Positions 1 through 9,364 of a DNA stretch of 64,000 bases are shown here, piece by piece. The stretch spans positions 124,001 through 188,000 of the forward strand of contig CAYNSR010000003.1 in NCBI GenBank assembly GCA_964400125.1. Reading direction: 5' to 3'. The notes beneath the pieces are model-generated. The model saw only the letters and a program-made list of their open reading frames with translations, ran no database searches and was not told where the DNA came from. How positions within the stretch are numbered: the stretch's first letter is position 1; the number at the start of each line of letters is the position of its first letter. The position numbers were made by a program, and so were the translations under genes. Source of the DNA: Micavibrio sp964400125 (lineage in GTDB: Bacteria; Pseudomonadota; Alphaproteobacteria; Micavibrionales; Micavibrionaceae).

Positions 1-223
1 ACTTGACGGTACTGCCGACCCGGGCCTCGAAGGTCATTGTGCGGGCGCTGGCCTTGTCGAGGGATTGCAGCCGAACCACCGGGAAATCTGTCATTTCCGC
101 ATACGCCCGCGTGAAAGGAATACATATGCCCAGCAGCACCGCGAGCAGAAATCCGCAAGCCCTGAACCCGGAGCGCCCGGGCAATAATACACGCTGCTTG
201 CCGGTCGGTAATTCAGGGTACAT
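1..223 (-). CDS. DUF2155-family secreted protein (partial, 3' end off window)
   Basis: Read on the minus strand from an ATG at 223, this frame stays open to the window edge (74 codons visible). It has an N-terminal hydrophobic stretch (about residues 21-38, FLLAVLLGICIPF) that looks like a signal peptide. The following part, with VVRLQSLDKASARTMTFEA and ARVGSTVK, matches the start of the DUF2155 family, short periplasmic proteins of unknown function found in alphaproteobacteria. The start overlaps the stop of mlaD by 11 bases, so the two are probably translationally coupled. The gene order NDUFA12, mlaD, DUF2155 is familiar from alphaproteobacteria. Family assignment is from memory of the motif; the function is unknown. 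Confidence 0.72.
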   Translation of the reverse strand, partial: MYPELPTGKQRVLLPGRSGFRACGFLLAVLLGICIPFTRAYAEMTDFPVVRLQSLDKASARTMTFEARVGSTVK

Positions 224-698
224 TGGCGGAATCGGCGCTCTGGCCCTTTTTATCGGCACCTTGCATACTAAAGATAAACTGACCGAGCAATTGTTCAAGA
301 TTTTGCGGTGATTGCGTGTAGGGGATCCGCGCCCCCGCCACCAGAATCTCTTCCGAACCGCCGGGTTCCAGCGCCAGAAACCGTCCACCGAGGAGACTTT
401 CGCTACTGATGAGTGCCGCCGTATCGTCAGGCACGCTGATCGACGGATCGAGTGTCAGAGTCACGCGGGCCAGATAGTTTTCCGGGTTCAGATCAACGCG
501 ACTGACGGTGCCGACCTTGACGCCGCTGATCAGGACATCATCCCCCGGCTTCAGACCGCCGATCGTCGAAAAATCGGCAACCAGATCATAACCGCGCACC
601 GGCGACACATTGGCCGTCTTGTAACTGAACACCAGAAAAAAGGCGGCCACAAACAGCACAACCCCGCCCAGAACCGTTTCAATGACACTCCGCTTCAT
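213..698 (-). CDS. mlaD: MlaD-family phospholipid transport substrate-binding protein
   Basis: A 161-residue MCE/MlaD protein. One N-terminal transmembrane helix (about residues 8-25) anchors it in the inner membrane. A single MCE domain follows, with the diagnostic stretch FSTIGGLKPGDDVLISGVKVG and later LLGGRFLALEPGG. MlaD is the periplasmic hexameric substrate-binding subunit of the Mla ABC system, which moves phospholipids between the outer and inner membranes. The permease and ATPase genes (mlaE, mlaF) are not in this window. It sits 25 bases downstream of the NDUFA12 gene and overlaps the DUF2155 gene, so the three probably form one transcript. The length is normal for the family. Confidence 0.9.
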   Translation of the reverse strand: MKRSVIETVLGGVVLFVAAFFLVFSYKTANVSPVRGYDLVADFSTIGGLKPGDDVLISGVKVGTVSRVDLNPENYLARVTLTLDPSISVPDDTAALISSESLLGGRFLALEPGGSEEILVAGARIPYTQSPQNLEQLLGQFIFSMQGADKKGQSADSANVP

Positions 699-723
699 AC
701 CTTTTCCCCTGATAAACGCAACT

Positions 724-1122
724 TCATGATTCCGGCGGCGACCAGGCTTCGTAATCGCCTGTCGCAGATGGCCGCCTGTCGCCCGAAAGCAAATGCCCCG
801 GCGGCCGCCAGGCCCGGGTGGTGCCGGTCATGTTTTGCTGGTGCGGCGTTTGCCACGAACGGCGAAACGACGCTTTACCGCTCTCCGGGATTTCGTCCGT
901 CTGGTAATGCAGCCAGCCATGCCATTCCGGCGGCACTTTCGATGCCTCCGGCGCGCCCTTATATAAAACCCAGCGCCGTTCATGCGCATAACCCGCACGG
1001 GCACGAGCGGCGAAATAACGGTTTCCACCTGCATCCGTGCCGATTTTTCTGGCCCCGGACAGCAATGTGACCAGATTGATGTGAACGGGTGACAGCGCAC
1101 CCAGAAAACTGAACAGGCCCAT
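724..1122 (-). CDS. NDUFA12-like NADH:ubiquinone oxidoreductase accessory subunit
   Basis: This 132-residue protein carries the NDUFA12 signature in its middle: RRWVLYKG, then EASKVPPEWHGWLHY. NDUFA12 is a peripheral complex I subunit shared by alphaproteobacteria and mitochondria, and it binds near the quinone-module arm. I chose the ATG at 1122 (MGLFSFL) because it matches the usual N-terminus; the frame is open upstream to 1152. The C-terminal 35 residues are basic and proline-rich, and less conserved. It is the first gene of a leftward set with mlaD and the DUF2155 gene. Main complex I genes are not in the window. Confidence 0.85.
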   Translation of the reverse strand: MGLFSFLGALSPVHINLVTLLSGARKIGTDAGGNRYFAARARAGYAHERRWVLYKGAPEASKVPPEWHGWLHYQTDEIPESGKASFRRSWQTPHQQNMTGTTRAWRPPGHLLSGDRRPSATGDYEAWSPPES

Positions 1123-1334
1123 AATGTTCCGATGAATGGTTTGTTGCAGCACGGCAGCCCCGTGCGCCCCTCATAAATGCCGCAAAGCCCTTCCCAAATC
1201 AAGACTTTTCCGGGCACGGAGGGCTGTGACGACGCGGATGTTGCGGGTCTGCGCAAATATCCTTGTTTTGGAAAATAATATGCTCTATGGTTCCCCTTAA
1301 ATCACAACAAAAAAATCTTCAGGGAGAAACAGGC

Positions 1335-2000
1335 ATGAGCCTCTTATGGATACATGGCAATTACAAGGATGCTTTCAATCAGGCGGCCAGTGCGCCACGG
1401 GCGGCGAATTTTGTCCCCATGGTGATCGAACAAAGCCAGCGCGGCGAACGGTCTTATGATATCTTTTCCCGCCTGCTGAAAGAGCGCGTCGTTTTTCTCA
1501 ACGGCCCGGTCACGGACCAGATGGCTGAACTGATTCAGGCCCAGTTGCTCTTTTTGGAATCGGAAGATCCGCACAAGGACATCTTCCTTTATGTGAACTC
1601 CCCGGGCGGGTCCGTTTCTGCCGGTCTGGCGATTTACGATACCATGAACTTTGTTTCCCCCGATATCTCGACGCTTTGCACCGGTATGGCCGCCTCGATG
1701 GGGGCCTTCTTGCTCTCGGCCGGGGCGAAGGGGAAACGTTACGGCCTGCCAAATGCCGAAGTCATGATTCACCAGCCCCTCGGCGGCATGCAGGGTCAGG
1801 CATCGGATATGGAGATTGCCGCCCGGCATATCCAACGCACCAAGGCACGCCTGAACAAATTGCTTTCGGAACATACGGGGCAAACCATCGAAAATATCTT
1901 CGCCGATACGGACCGGGACAATTACAAAACCGCCGAGGAAGCAAAGGAATACGGCCTGATCGACCGTGTTTTGACGACACGGGCGGCGCTGACGCCCTAG
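1335..2000 (+). CDS. clpP: ATP-dependent Clp protease proteolytic subunit ClpP
   Basis: ClpP is the serine peptidase that forms the degradation chamber used by ClpA/ClpX. The catalytic triad is visible as S121 (GMAASMGA), H146 (MIHQPLGG) and D195 (DTDRD); the spacings of 25 and 49 residues match E. coli ClpP. The protein has 221 residues. The first 25 or so (MSLLWIHGNYKDAF...) are longer than the short propeptide usual in the family. I chose the ATG at 1335 because an AGGGAG ribosome-binding site lies 8 bases upstream; the frame is open back to 1263. It stands alone, without clpX. Two clpA-type genes lie nearby on the other strand. A clear terminator follows at 2024. Confidence 0.95.
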   Translation: MSLLWIHGNYKDAFNQAASAPRAANFVPMVIEQSQRGERSYDIFSRLLKERVVFLNGPVTDQMAELIQAQLLFLESEDPHKDIFLYVNSPGGSVSAGLAIYDTMNFVSPDISTLCTGMAASMGAFLLSAGAKGKRYGLPNAEVMIHQPLGGMQGQASDMEIAARHIQRTKARLNKLLSEHTGQTIENIFADTDRDNYKTAEEAKEYGLIDRVLTTRAALTP

Positions 2001-2023
2001 AAATAGCACAAGGAAATACCCTC

Positions 2024-2064
2024 AAAATCGCCGGAAGCCGTGGCGCTCCGGCGATTTTCTTTTT
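2024..2064 (+). terminator. Rho-independent terminator after clpP
   Basis: A 12-base perfect stem (AAAATCGCCGGA at 2024-2035 pairing with TCCGGCGATTTT at 2047-2058) closes an 11-base loop and is followed by CTTTTT. It lies 24 bases after the clpP stop, so clpP is probably a single-gene transcript. Confidence 0.85.
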
Positions 2065-2109
2065 GGAACTTCCCTGTTCGCTGCTAGAATCGAAGGATAA
2101 GGAGTCTCC

Positions 2110-2847
2110 ATGCCCTTCCTGCGCCCTGAATCCAAATCCGGCGAACGCGGCAGCGTTTTGTTTTACATCTTCATCGCCATTGCCGCATTGGCCGCCCTCA
2201 GCTTCGCCGTATCGCGCAACAGCCGCGAAGGGATCGGCACGGTTGACCGCGAACGCTCTGAACTTCTGGCGACCCAGATTCTCGATTACACCGGCATGAT
2301 CCGCCGTTCGATACAATCCATGATCGTTGACGGGATCGCCCCAACCGATTTGTGTTTCGACACGGCGCGCTGGGGGCATGGCGATTATAATCACGCCAGA
2401 TGCGGCGATTCAAAAAACCAGATTTTTACCCCCTCCGGCGGCGGGGCCGTATGGCAGGATTCCGCCAAGGATATTTTTGATCCGGCCCATACGGGCCAGC
2501 CAGCTTTCAGCCAATGGGTTTTCAGCGGCGCAAACGCCGTCACCGGGGTCGGGTCGGATTGCGGAACGCCCGGTGATGCCGCGTGCAATGAATTGCTGAT
2601 GGTTCTTCCCTATATCAAGCGCGGGGTTTGTCTGGCCCTGAACAAAAGGCTGGAGGTTACGACATCGGAAACCATCCCCGTGGACGATGCGCATTTCGAT
2701 ATCGTCACGGAATATTCGGGGCAGTTTGTGAACGGTCAGGCGCTCAACGCCGCCGCGTTACACGGAAAACGCTCCGGATGCTTCCAGACAAACACCACCC
2801 CCGCCGATGGCTCTTTCGTCTTTTTTGCGGTACTGATCGCCCGGTAA
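2110..2847 (+). CDS. Pilin-like membrane-anchored hypothetical protein (paralogue of 13410-14114)
   Basis: A 245-residue protein with a short basic and polar N-terminus (GERGS), then one hydrophobic helix (about residues 16-34), then a long soluble part. This is the layout of type IV pilin-like proteins. I do not recognise a named family. Visible features are the block FTPSGGGAVWQD, several cysteines, and a C-terminus FFAVLIAR. The same block and a similar ending occur in the protein at 13410-14114 (FNPAGGGATWRD, HVLLVR), so the two are distant paralogues. The start is supported by AAGGAG 7 bases before ATG. It ends 10 bases before the convergent clpA-type gene. The function is unknown; a surface or pseudopilus role is an inference from the layout. 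Confidence 0.7.
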   Translation: MPFLRPESKSGERGSVLFYIFIAIAALAALSFAVSRNSREGIGTVDRERSELLATQILDYTGMIRRSIQSMIVDGIAPTDLCFDTARWGHGDYNHARCGDSKNQIFTPSGGGAVWQDSAKDIFDPAHTGQPAFSQWVFSGANAVTGVGSDCGTPGDAACNELLMVLPYIKRGVCLALNKRLEVTTSETIPVDDAHFDIVTEYSGQFVNGQALNAAALHGKRSGCFQTNTTPADGSFVFFAVLIAR

Positions 2848-2857
2848 AAGAGCCGCA

Positions 2858-5263
2858 TCAACCGGACGGCGTGGGCGAAGGCGGCCCGCTCAGCAGGGCC
2901 GCAATCTTTTTCACAGGCGGAGCCTCAGGCACGGCAGGCGCGGGGGGATTCTCCGGCGCTTCATAGGCAAAGGTCAATTCCTCCGCTGCGGCGTTGAAAT
3001 CAACCGTAACTTTGCCGCCATTGGTCAGCCTGCCAAACAACAATTCATCCGCCAAAACCGCACCAACCATATCCTGAATGGTCCGACGCGCCGGGCGCGC
3101 ACCCATCAGCGGGTCGAAGGCTTTTTCCGCGAAATGCGCCCGCAGCGTGTCGGTAAATTCGCTTTCGATGTTCTTATTGCGCAGTTTCACCTGCAATTCA
3201 CGAATGAATTTGTCGACCACCCGCAAAACAATCTCCCGGTCCAGCGCACGGAACGGAACGATGGCGTCCAGACGGTTGCGAAACTCCGGCGAGAACTCGC
3301 GCTTGATTGCCGCAAGACTGTCTTCCTTACGTCTGGACGGGGTAAAACCGATTTCACTTTTCTCCAGCGCCGCCGCACCGGCATTAGTGGTCATGATGAG
3401 GACAACATTGCGAAAATCCGCCTGACGCCCGTTATTGTCGGTCAGTGTCCCGTGATCCATCACCTGCAACAAGATGTTGTAGATATCCGAATGCGCCTTT
3501 TCGATTTCATCGAGCAACAGGACACAATGCGGTTTCTTGATGATTGCCTCGGTCAGCAAACCGCCCTGGTCGAACCCGACATAGCCCGGGGGCGCACCGA
3601 TCAGGCGCGACACCGCGTGCCTTTCCATGTATTCCGACATATCGAAGCGGATCAGGTCGATCCCGAGCGTTTGGGAAAGCTGCCGCGCCACTTCCGTCTT
3701 ACCCACCCCGGTCGGACCGGAAAACAGGAAGTTGCCCACGGGCTTATGGTCATCCCCCAGGCCGGACCGGTTCATCTTCACGGCCTTGGCCACACTTTCG
3801 ATGGCCCGATCCTGACCGAACACAACGGATTTCATGTTGTCTTCCAGGTTGCGTAGCGTCTTTTTGTCATCGCCGCTGACAACCTGTTCCGGGATTCTGG
3901 CGATCCGGGCGACCATCTCATCGATCTGCGAAACGTCGATCACGCTGACGCGCGATGCCTTGTCAACAACATGCTGATGCGCCCCGGCCTGATCGATGAT
4001 CTTAAAGGCACCATCGGGAAGAAATCCGATATGATGTTTTTTGGCCTGCACAACCGCCTTACGAATTGCCTCTGGTGTATAGGTACAACCATGATGCACG
4101 GCATAGCCACGCTGCGGCGCATTCACGGCACCGGTGACGATATGAATAGCTTCTTCGATTCCCGGTTCAACCACGTCGATTTTCTGGAACCGCCGCTTGA
4201 TGGCGTCATCGCGTTCGAGATGTTTGTATTCGCTGAACGTCGTGGCCCCGACACATTTGATATCGCCCCTGGCAAGCGCCGGTTTGAGCAGATTTGCTGC
4301 ATCCATCGTCCCGCCACTGGCCGCCCCCGCCCCCATGATGACATGTATTTCATCAATAAAAAGCATCGATTTTGGCTTCGATTTCAGTTCTTTCAAGACG
4401 CCTTTGAGTCGCTGCTCGAAATCGCCGCGATATTTTGTCCCGGCGACCAACGCCGCCATATCAAGCGCATAAATAGTATGGCCTTCGATAATTTCTGGTA
4501 CATCCCCGTTGATGATTCTCTGCGCCAACCCCTCAACGATGGCTGTTTTTCCAACACCAGCCTCACCGACCAGCATGGGGTTGGGATTGTTCCGGCAGCA
4601 CATGATCTCGACCATGCGCTTTACCTCCCCTTCACGCCCGATCAGTGGATCTATTTTTCCCTGTTCGGCGACGTCGTTCAGATTAACGGCAAATTTTTCG
4701 AGAAAGGATTCCTGTTCCGCCCCCGCTTCCTGATTTTCCTGCGCCTCCGGTTTATCTGCGGGTTTTCCGGAGACGATGCCGTGGGTGAAAAACGTCACCA
4801 GATTCGGGCGATCGATACCCTGATTTTGCAGGATATACATGGCATGGCTGTCCCTGAGATGGAACATCGCCTCCATAAATCTCCAGCTTTCAACCTGCCG
4901 CTGCTGGTCTTTTGGCCTCTCGGCATTGGCTGCATCCGTTATCTTTTGCGCCCGCATTCTGATCTGATCGAATTGTGGGGAGGGCTGGGGTTCCTGCGGC
5001 GAAGACAGGCACATTTCCTGACCGAACTTTCCGCCCAGCAGTTCTTTCACATCATGAGAGATCTTTGCAAGCGCATCCGCCGGACAAAGCGCCGCAATAC
5101 CCGCGCGGATTTTCGGGTCTCCGGGCTGAGTCGGGTTGGCCGGATCGCCGACAAACGCCAGCAGCAAATGCTCCGGCGTCAGATACTGGTGACGATAGGA
5201 CTCAGCCAGTGCCACGGCGCGCCGCAGCGCGGATTCCAGATCCTGCGTGTACTTCTCTCCCAC
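2858..5263 (-). CDS. clpA: ClpA-type AAA+ unfoldase, tandem copy 1
   Basis: An 801-residue two-ring Clp ATPase. The N-domain (about 1-160) is followed by a Glu/Gln-rich linker. D1 has Walker A GEAGVGKT (233-240), Walker B MLFIDEIH and arginine fingers DAIKRRFQK. D2 has GPTGVGKTE, Walker B LLLDEIEKAH and the C-terminal domain with LMGARPARR. The ClpP-docking loop is present as IGF (SEIGFTP). A GTG start with AGGGAG upstream fits best. The N-domain is clearly different from the clpS-linked copy at 18193. The last 35 residues are a Pro/Ala-rich tail. It lies 98 bases downstream of the second tandem copy on the same strand and probably shares its transcript. No clpS is adjacent. Confidence 0.9.
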   Translation of the reverse strand: MGEKYTQDLESALRRAVALAESYRHQYLTPEHLLLAFVGDPANPTQPGDPKIRAGIAALCPADALAKISHDVKELLGGKFGQEMCLSSPQEPQPSPQFDQIRMRAQKITDAANAERPKDQQRQVESWRFMEAMFHLRDSHAMYILQNQGIDRPNLVTFFTHGIVSGKPADKPEAQENQEAGAEQESFLEKFAVNLNDVAEQGKIDPLIGREGEVKRMVEIMCCRNNPNPMLVGEAGVGKTAIVEGLAQRIINGDVPEIIEGHTIYALDMAALVAGTKYRGDFEQRLKGVLKELKSKPKSMLFIDEIHVIMGAGAASGGTMDAANLLKPALARGDIKCVGATTFSEYKHLERDDAIKRRFQKIDVVEPGIEEAIHIVTGAVNAPQRGYAVHHGCTYTPEAIRKAVVQAKKHHIGFLPDGAFKIIDQAGAHQHVVDKASRVSVIDVSQIDEMVARIARIPEQVVSGDDKKTLRNLEDNMKSVVFGQDRAIESVAKAVKMNRSGLGDDHKPVGNFLFSGPTGVGKTEVARQLSQTLGIDLIRFDMSEYMERHAVSRLIGAPPGYVGFDQGGLLTEAIIKKPHCVLLLDEIEKAHSDIYNILLQVMDHGTLTDNNGRQADFRNVVLIMTTNAGAAALEKSEIGFTPSRRKEDSLAAIKREFSPEFRNRLDAIVPFRALDREIVLRVVDKFIRELQVKLRNKNIESEFTDTLRAHFAEKAFDPLMGARPARRTIQDMVGAVLADELLFGRLTNGGKVTVDFNAAAEELTFAYEAPENPPAPAVPEAPPVKKIAALLSGPPSPTPSG
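3411..3792 (-). repeat. Near-identical D2 tract shared with the neighbouring clpA (copy A)
   Basis: About 380 bases aligned by eye to 5942-6323 show about 17 differences, with an unbroken identical run from 3557 to 3700 (144 bases). It encodes the D2 Walker A to Walker B region. Identity drops sharply outside it, which suggests gene conversion between the two tandem clpA genes. Confidence 0.85.
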
Positions 5264-5361
5264 GGTATTCTCCCTGTATTTATATCGTTTTTATGATTGC
5301 AAATCAGTTATAGCCACCGGATCAGACCCGTGACAAGCCCCTTTCATACCCACACGCAACT

Positions 5362-7710
5362 TCACACGGACAGGGCCAAAGCCTTCTCCTGCGGACGGTC
5401 GGAATTTTCCGCCTTGGCTGGTGTTTTTTGTTGCGGCGCAGCCTTGTCTGCGTATGTGAATGTCAGATTGGCGTCCTTCTCCCGAACAGTTCCCGCCCTG
5501 ACGGCCTGTGCGTGCGCTGCCGCATCGAAATCGATCTTCACATGCCCGCCATTTGACAATCTCCCGAAAAGAAGCTCGTCCGCCAGCGCAGCCCGCACTT
5601 CATCCTGCAAAATCCGCTGCATCGGACGCGCACCCATCAGCGGATCGAACCCAAGCACCGCCAGACGACCGCGCGCGGCTTCGGTGAATTCGCTGGTGAC
5701 TTTCTTTTCCTGCAACTGGTCCTGCAACTGGCCGACAAACTTGTCAACCACTTTCAAAATGACGCCGTGATCAAGGGACTCAAATGTCACCGTCGCATCA
5801 AGCCTGTTGCGGAATTCCGGCGAGAACAGGCGTTTGATATCACTCATGCCGTCGGTATTTTCACGCGCACCGGTGAAACCAACCGGGGGTTTGCTAACCG
5901 TTGCCGCACCAGCATTTGTGGTCATGATGATGATGACATTGCGAAAATCCGCCTGACGCCCGTTATTGTCGGTCAGCGTCCCGTGATCCATCACCTGCAA
6001 CAAGATGTTGTAAATATCCGGATGCGCCTTTTCGATTTCATCGAGCAACAAGACGCAATGCGGCTTCTTGTTGATTGCCTCGGTCAACAAACCGCCCTGG
6101 TCGAACCCGACATAGCCCGGGGGCGCACCGATCAGGCGCGACACCGCGTGCCTTTCCATGTATTCCGACATATCGAAGCGGATCAGGTCGATCCCGAGCG
6201 TTTGGGAAAGCTGCCGCGCCACTTCCGTCTTGCCCACCCCGGTCGGACCCGCAAACAGGAAGTTGCCCACGGGCTTATGATCGTCCCCCAGCCCGGACCG
6301 ACTCATCTTCACGGCCCTGGCCAGAACATCGATGGCCGCGTCCTGACCGAAGACCTTCGCCTTAAGGTCTGCATCCAGCGTGCGGAGCGCATAACGCTCG
6401 TCGCCGCTCACCCGCTTCGGCGGGGTGTTGGTGATTTGGGCAACCAGATCGGCAATCTGTTCTCTACCGATGCGCTTGCGCCTGTGCGATGCGGGTTTTG
6501 CCTGCTCCGCCGCGCCTGTCTCGTCAATAAGATCGATCGCCTTGTCCGGTAATCTGCGGGTATGGATGAATTTTGCTGACAGCTCCGCCGCCGCCTGCAA
6601 GGCATCCGCCGTGTAGTGGACGCGGTGATGCGATTCGTATTTTCCTTTCAATCCCCGCAAAATCTGCACAGTTTCTGCAACGCTCGGCTCACCGACATTC
6701 ACCCTTTGCAGACGTCGCGCCAGCGCCGGATCTTTTGTCTCGATGATCTTGGCCTCGTTATAGGTGGTTGCGCAAATCATCTTCAGCCCGCCCCGCGCCA
6801 GTGCAGGCTTCAACAAATTGGAAGCATCCATCGCGCCGCTCGATGACGCGCCCGCGCCGACCAGCGTATGCACTTCATCAACAAACAGCATGGCCCCCGG
6901 GTCGTTTTCCAGTTCGCCCAGAACCGCCTTCAGGCGTTCTTCAAAATCCCCGCGATATTTCGTTCCCGCCAGCAAGGCCCCCATATCGAGGGCGTAGATA
7001 TTGCCCTTCACTTCCTCGGGCACCGTGCCGTTTTCAATGCAATTGGCCAGACCTTCGGCAATGGCGGTTTTTCCAACCCCCGGCTCTCCGACCAGAAACG
7101 GATTGTTTTTGCGCCGGCGCAGCAGAACCCGGATCACATCCTCAATCTCCTTTTCCCGCCCGATGACCGGGTCGATTTGCCCGGCCCGCGCCCGCTCGTT
7201 GAGATTGACCGTATATTTTTCCAATGCCGACCGCTTGTCGTCCTTCGCGCCATTTTCTTCCATTGATCGTTTTTCCTTCCTGTTCATGTAGTTTTCAATT
7301 TTTTCAAGAGTTACACCGTCAAAATTCAACACGCCGCGCGCATCGCTCGTCTGGCCGCGTAATATTTCCCGCAACAGATCCAGACCTTCAACGGCCCGGT
7401 TTTCGCGCCTTGTTTCTTCTTCCGCCGCCTTGATGATATCCTTGGTTTCCATCAACAAAATCGGACTCTCCGGCGGGAGCAACTGGCCGCTGATCGTGTG
7501 GTCGCGAAGGCTTGCGCGGAGATCGCGCACCAGCGTCCCAATGACATCTTGCTGCGGGCCGCCCGCAATCATCCTGATCGCACGATGAACATCCGGCCTG
7601 TACAGCAGCGCCAGCGCCAGATGCGCGGGCGTGACAAAAGCATTGCCCATCTCTGCCGCGATCGACTCCGCCTTGTTGATAATCTGCGCTATGGCTGAGG
7701 CTTGCCCCAT
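5362..7710 (-). CDS. clpA: ClpA-type AAA+ unfoldase, tandem copy 2 with divergent N-domain and docking loop
   Basis: A 782-residue two-ring Clp ATPase. The N-domain (about 1-150) departs strongly from the standard ClpA N-domain. D1 has GEPGVGKT and MLFVDEVH, with LARRLQRV at the arginine-finger position. D2 has GPTGVGKTE and LLLDEIEKAH. The ClpP-docking tripeptide reads VGF rather than IGF/IGL (KPPVGFTG), so ClpP binding may be altered. The C-terminal 50 residues are a Lys/Ala/Gln-rich extension. ATG at 7710 has AGGGAT just upstream. It is the promoter-proximal gene of the tandem pair and is divergent from pyk. No adaptor gene is adjacent; substrates are unknown. Confidence 0.88.
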   Translation of the reverse strand: MGQASAIAQIINKAESIAAEMGNAFVTPAHLALALLYRPDVHRAIRMIAGGPQQDVIGTLVRDLRASLRDHTISGQLLPPESPILLMETKDIIKAAEEETRRENRAVEGLDLLREILRGQTSDARGVLNFDGVTLEKIENYMNRKEKRSMEENGAKDDKRSALEKYTVNLNERARAGQIDPVIGREKEIEDVIRVLLRRRKNNPFLVGEPGVGKTAIAEGLANCIENGTVPEEVKGNIYALDMGALLAGTKYRGDFEERLKAVLGELENDPGAMLFVDEVHTLVGAGASSSGAMDASNLLKPALARGGLKMICATTYNEAKIIETKDPALARRLQRVNVGEPSVAETVQILRGLKGKYESHHRVHYTADALQAAAELSAKFIHTRRLPDKAIDLIDETGAAEQAKPASHRRKRIGREQIADLVAQITNTPPKRVSGDERYALRTLDADLKAKVFGQDAAIDVLARAVKMSRSGLGDDHKPVGNFLFAGPTGVGKTEVARQLSQTLGIDLIRFDMSEYMERHAVSRLIGAPPGYVGFDQGGLLTEAINKKPHCVLLLDEIEKAHPDIYNILLQVMDHGTLTDNNGRQADFRNVIIIMTTNAGAATVSKPPVGFTGARENTDGMSDIKRLFSPEFRNRLDATVTFESLDHGVILKVVDKFVGQLQDQLQEKKVTSEFTEAARGRLAVLGFDPLMGARPMQRILQDEVRAALADELLFGRLSNGGHVKIDFDAAAHAQAVRAGTVREKDANLTFTYADKAAPQQKTPAKAENSDRPQEKALALSV
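5942..6323 (-). repeat. Near-identical D2 tract shared with the neighbouring clpA (copy B)
   Basis: Partner of 3411-3792; identical run 6088-6231. See that entry. Confidence 0.85.
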
Positions 7711-7922
7711 TTTCGATCCCTGTCGCGTTTTTTGTTTCCGTAACTTTTATAGCGACGAATCTGCGGAGCAGGCAAGAAAAATCAATCTTGTTTCTGAAAA
7801 CTCTGCGTCCGGGTAATAATATTGCGCAATAACAAGCAAATTCCCTTCCAAGAGAGTTCCCACGCTGCCTGCGGCTGTGTTAATACTTGCCCACCATAAC
7901 CCATGCAAAAAGATCCTTCATT

Positions 7923-9350
7923 ATGTCTCAGGCCCTGATTCGCAACCGCCAGACCAAAATCCTTGCCACGCTCGGCCCCGCATCGGCAACACCGGAGATG
8001 ATTGAAAAACTGTTTCTGGCCGGGGTGGATAATTTCCGGCTGAATTTTTCCCACGGCGCGCATGAGGACCATGCCGCCCGCATCACGATGATCCGCGCGA
8101 TCGAGGAAAAATACCACCGCCCGATCGGCGTTGTCGGCGATTTGCAGGGGCCGAAACTGCGCGTCGGCAGATTCAAGGACGGGGCGATTGCCCTCAAACC
8201 CGGCATGGTGATCCGTCTCGATCTCGACAGGACCGAAGGCGATGAAAAGCGCGTCAACCTGCCGCATCCGGAAATTATCTCCTCGCTGGAGCCCGGCGCG
8301 TTCATCCTTTGCGATGACGGCAAGGTCCGCATGAAGATTATCGGCAAGGGAGATGATTTTCTTGATGCCGAAATTGTATCCGGCACAAAATTGTCCAACA
8401 ACAAGGGGGTCAATGTCCCCGGCGTGATCCTGCCCATCGCGGCCCTGACCGAAAAAGACCGCAAGGATCTCGTTGCCGCCCTCGACATGGGAGTCGACTG
8501 GATTGCGCAAAGTTTCGTCCAGCGTCCCGAAGACGTTGCCGAGGCGAAGAAACTGATCGGCGGGCGCGCCGCGCTGATGGCAAAAATTGAAAAACCCTCG
8601 GCGCTGGAACATTTCGACGCCATTCTCGATCTGGTTGACGGGATCATGCTGGCGCGGGGCGATCTGGGCGTTGAAATCCCCGCCGAAGACGTCCCTTCGG
8701 TACAAAAACATATCGTCCGGACCGTGCGTCAGGCCGGGAAACCGATGGTGGTCGCCACCCAGATGCTGGAATCCATGATCGAAAGCCCGTCCCCGACCCG
8801 GGCCGAGGCTTCCGATGTGGCGACGGCCGTGTATGACGGGGCCGATGCCGTCATGCTCTCTGCCGAGACAGCAGCGGGGCAATACCCCCTTGAGGCCGTA
8901 TCGATCATGAGCCGGATCTGCGAGCGGGTCGAAGCCGACGACATCTACCGTAAAATTATGGACACCAGCCACCCCGACAGCGAATCCGACGCCTCGGACG
9001 CAATTACGCTGGCCGCATGTCAGGTAGCGCAGACGATCCGGGCGGCCTGCATTACCAACTACACCTCCTCCGGCTCCACCACCTTGCGCACCGCGCGGCA
9101 GCGCCCGCCGATGCCGATCCTGTGCCTGTCGCATTCACAGGCGACCACGCGCCGCCTGATGCTGTCCTACGGGGTAACCGCTGTGTTCACCGAAGATAAA
9201 AAAACCTTCAGCGAGGCCGTCGAAACGGCGATTGAAAAGGCCGCCGCGATTGGTCTGGCACAAAAGGGACAGCGTCTGGTCATGACCGCCGGGGTCCCCT
9301 TCGGCACGCCGGGATCGACGAATATCCTGCGCGTGGCATGGGTAGAATAG
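7923..9350 (+). CDS. pyk: Pyruvate kinase
   Basis: Pyruvate kinase makes pyruvate and ATP from phosphoenolpyruvate and ADP, the last step of glycolysis. The 475-residue protein shows the expected landmarks: TKILATLGPAS at the N-terminus, NFRLNFSHG, GDLQGPKLRVG, the catalytic segment MAKIEKPSALEHF with GIMLARGDLGVEIP, and TQMLESM with ADAVMLSAETAAG. The C-terminal regulatory domain is present. I chose ATG at 7923 (MSQALIRNRQTK); the upstream TTG at 7887 is less likely. It is monocistronic by position, divergent from the clpA pair and convergent with the protease gene at 9424. Confidence 0.95.
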   Translation: MSQALIRNRQTKILATLGPASATPEMIEKLFLAGVDNFRLNFSHGAHEDHAARITMIRAIEEKYHRPIGVVGDLQGPKLRVGRFKDGAIALKPGMVIRLDLDRTEGDEKRVNLPHPEIISSLEPGAFILCDDGKVRMKIIGKGDDFLDAEIVSGTKLSNNKGVNVPGVILPIAALTEKDRKDLVAALDMGVDWIAQSFVQRPEDVAEAKKLIGGRAALMAKIEKPSALEHFDAILDLVDGIMLARGDLGVEIPAEDVPSVQKHIVRTVRQAGKPMVVATQMLESMIESPSPTRAEASDVATAVYDGADAVMLSAETAAGQYPLEAVSIMSRICERVEADDIYRKIMDTSHPDSESDASDAITLAACQVAQTIRAACITNYTSSGSTTLRTARQRPPMPILCLSHSQATTRRLMLSYGVTAVFTEDKKTFSEAVETAIEKAAAIGLAQKGQRLVMTAGVPFGTPGSTNILRVAWVE

Positions 9351-9364
9351 CCCGGATACCGACC

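Noticed and set aside
1263..1334. Longer clpP start
   Set aside because: No ribosome-binding site at the upstream start and the added residues do not resemble ClpP; ATG 1335 has AGGGAG.
3971..5296. 441-codon open frame antisense to clpA copy 1
   Set aside because: Mirror of the ClpA frame; similar shadows occur opposite copy 2.
7782..9134. 450-codon open frame antisense to pyk
   Set aside because: It lies fully within pyk, has no recognisable domain, and its low-complexity composition is typical of a shadow frame in GC-rich coding DNA.
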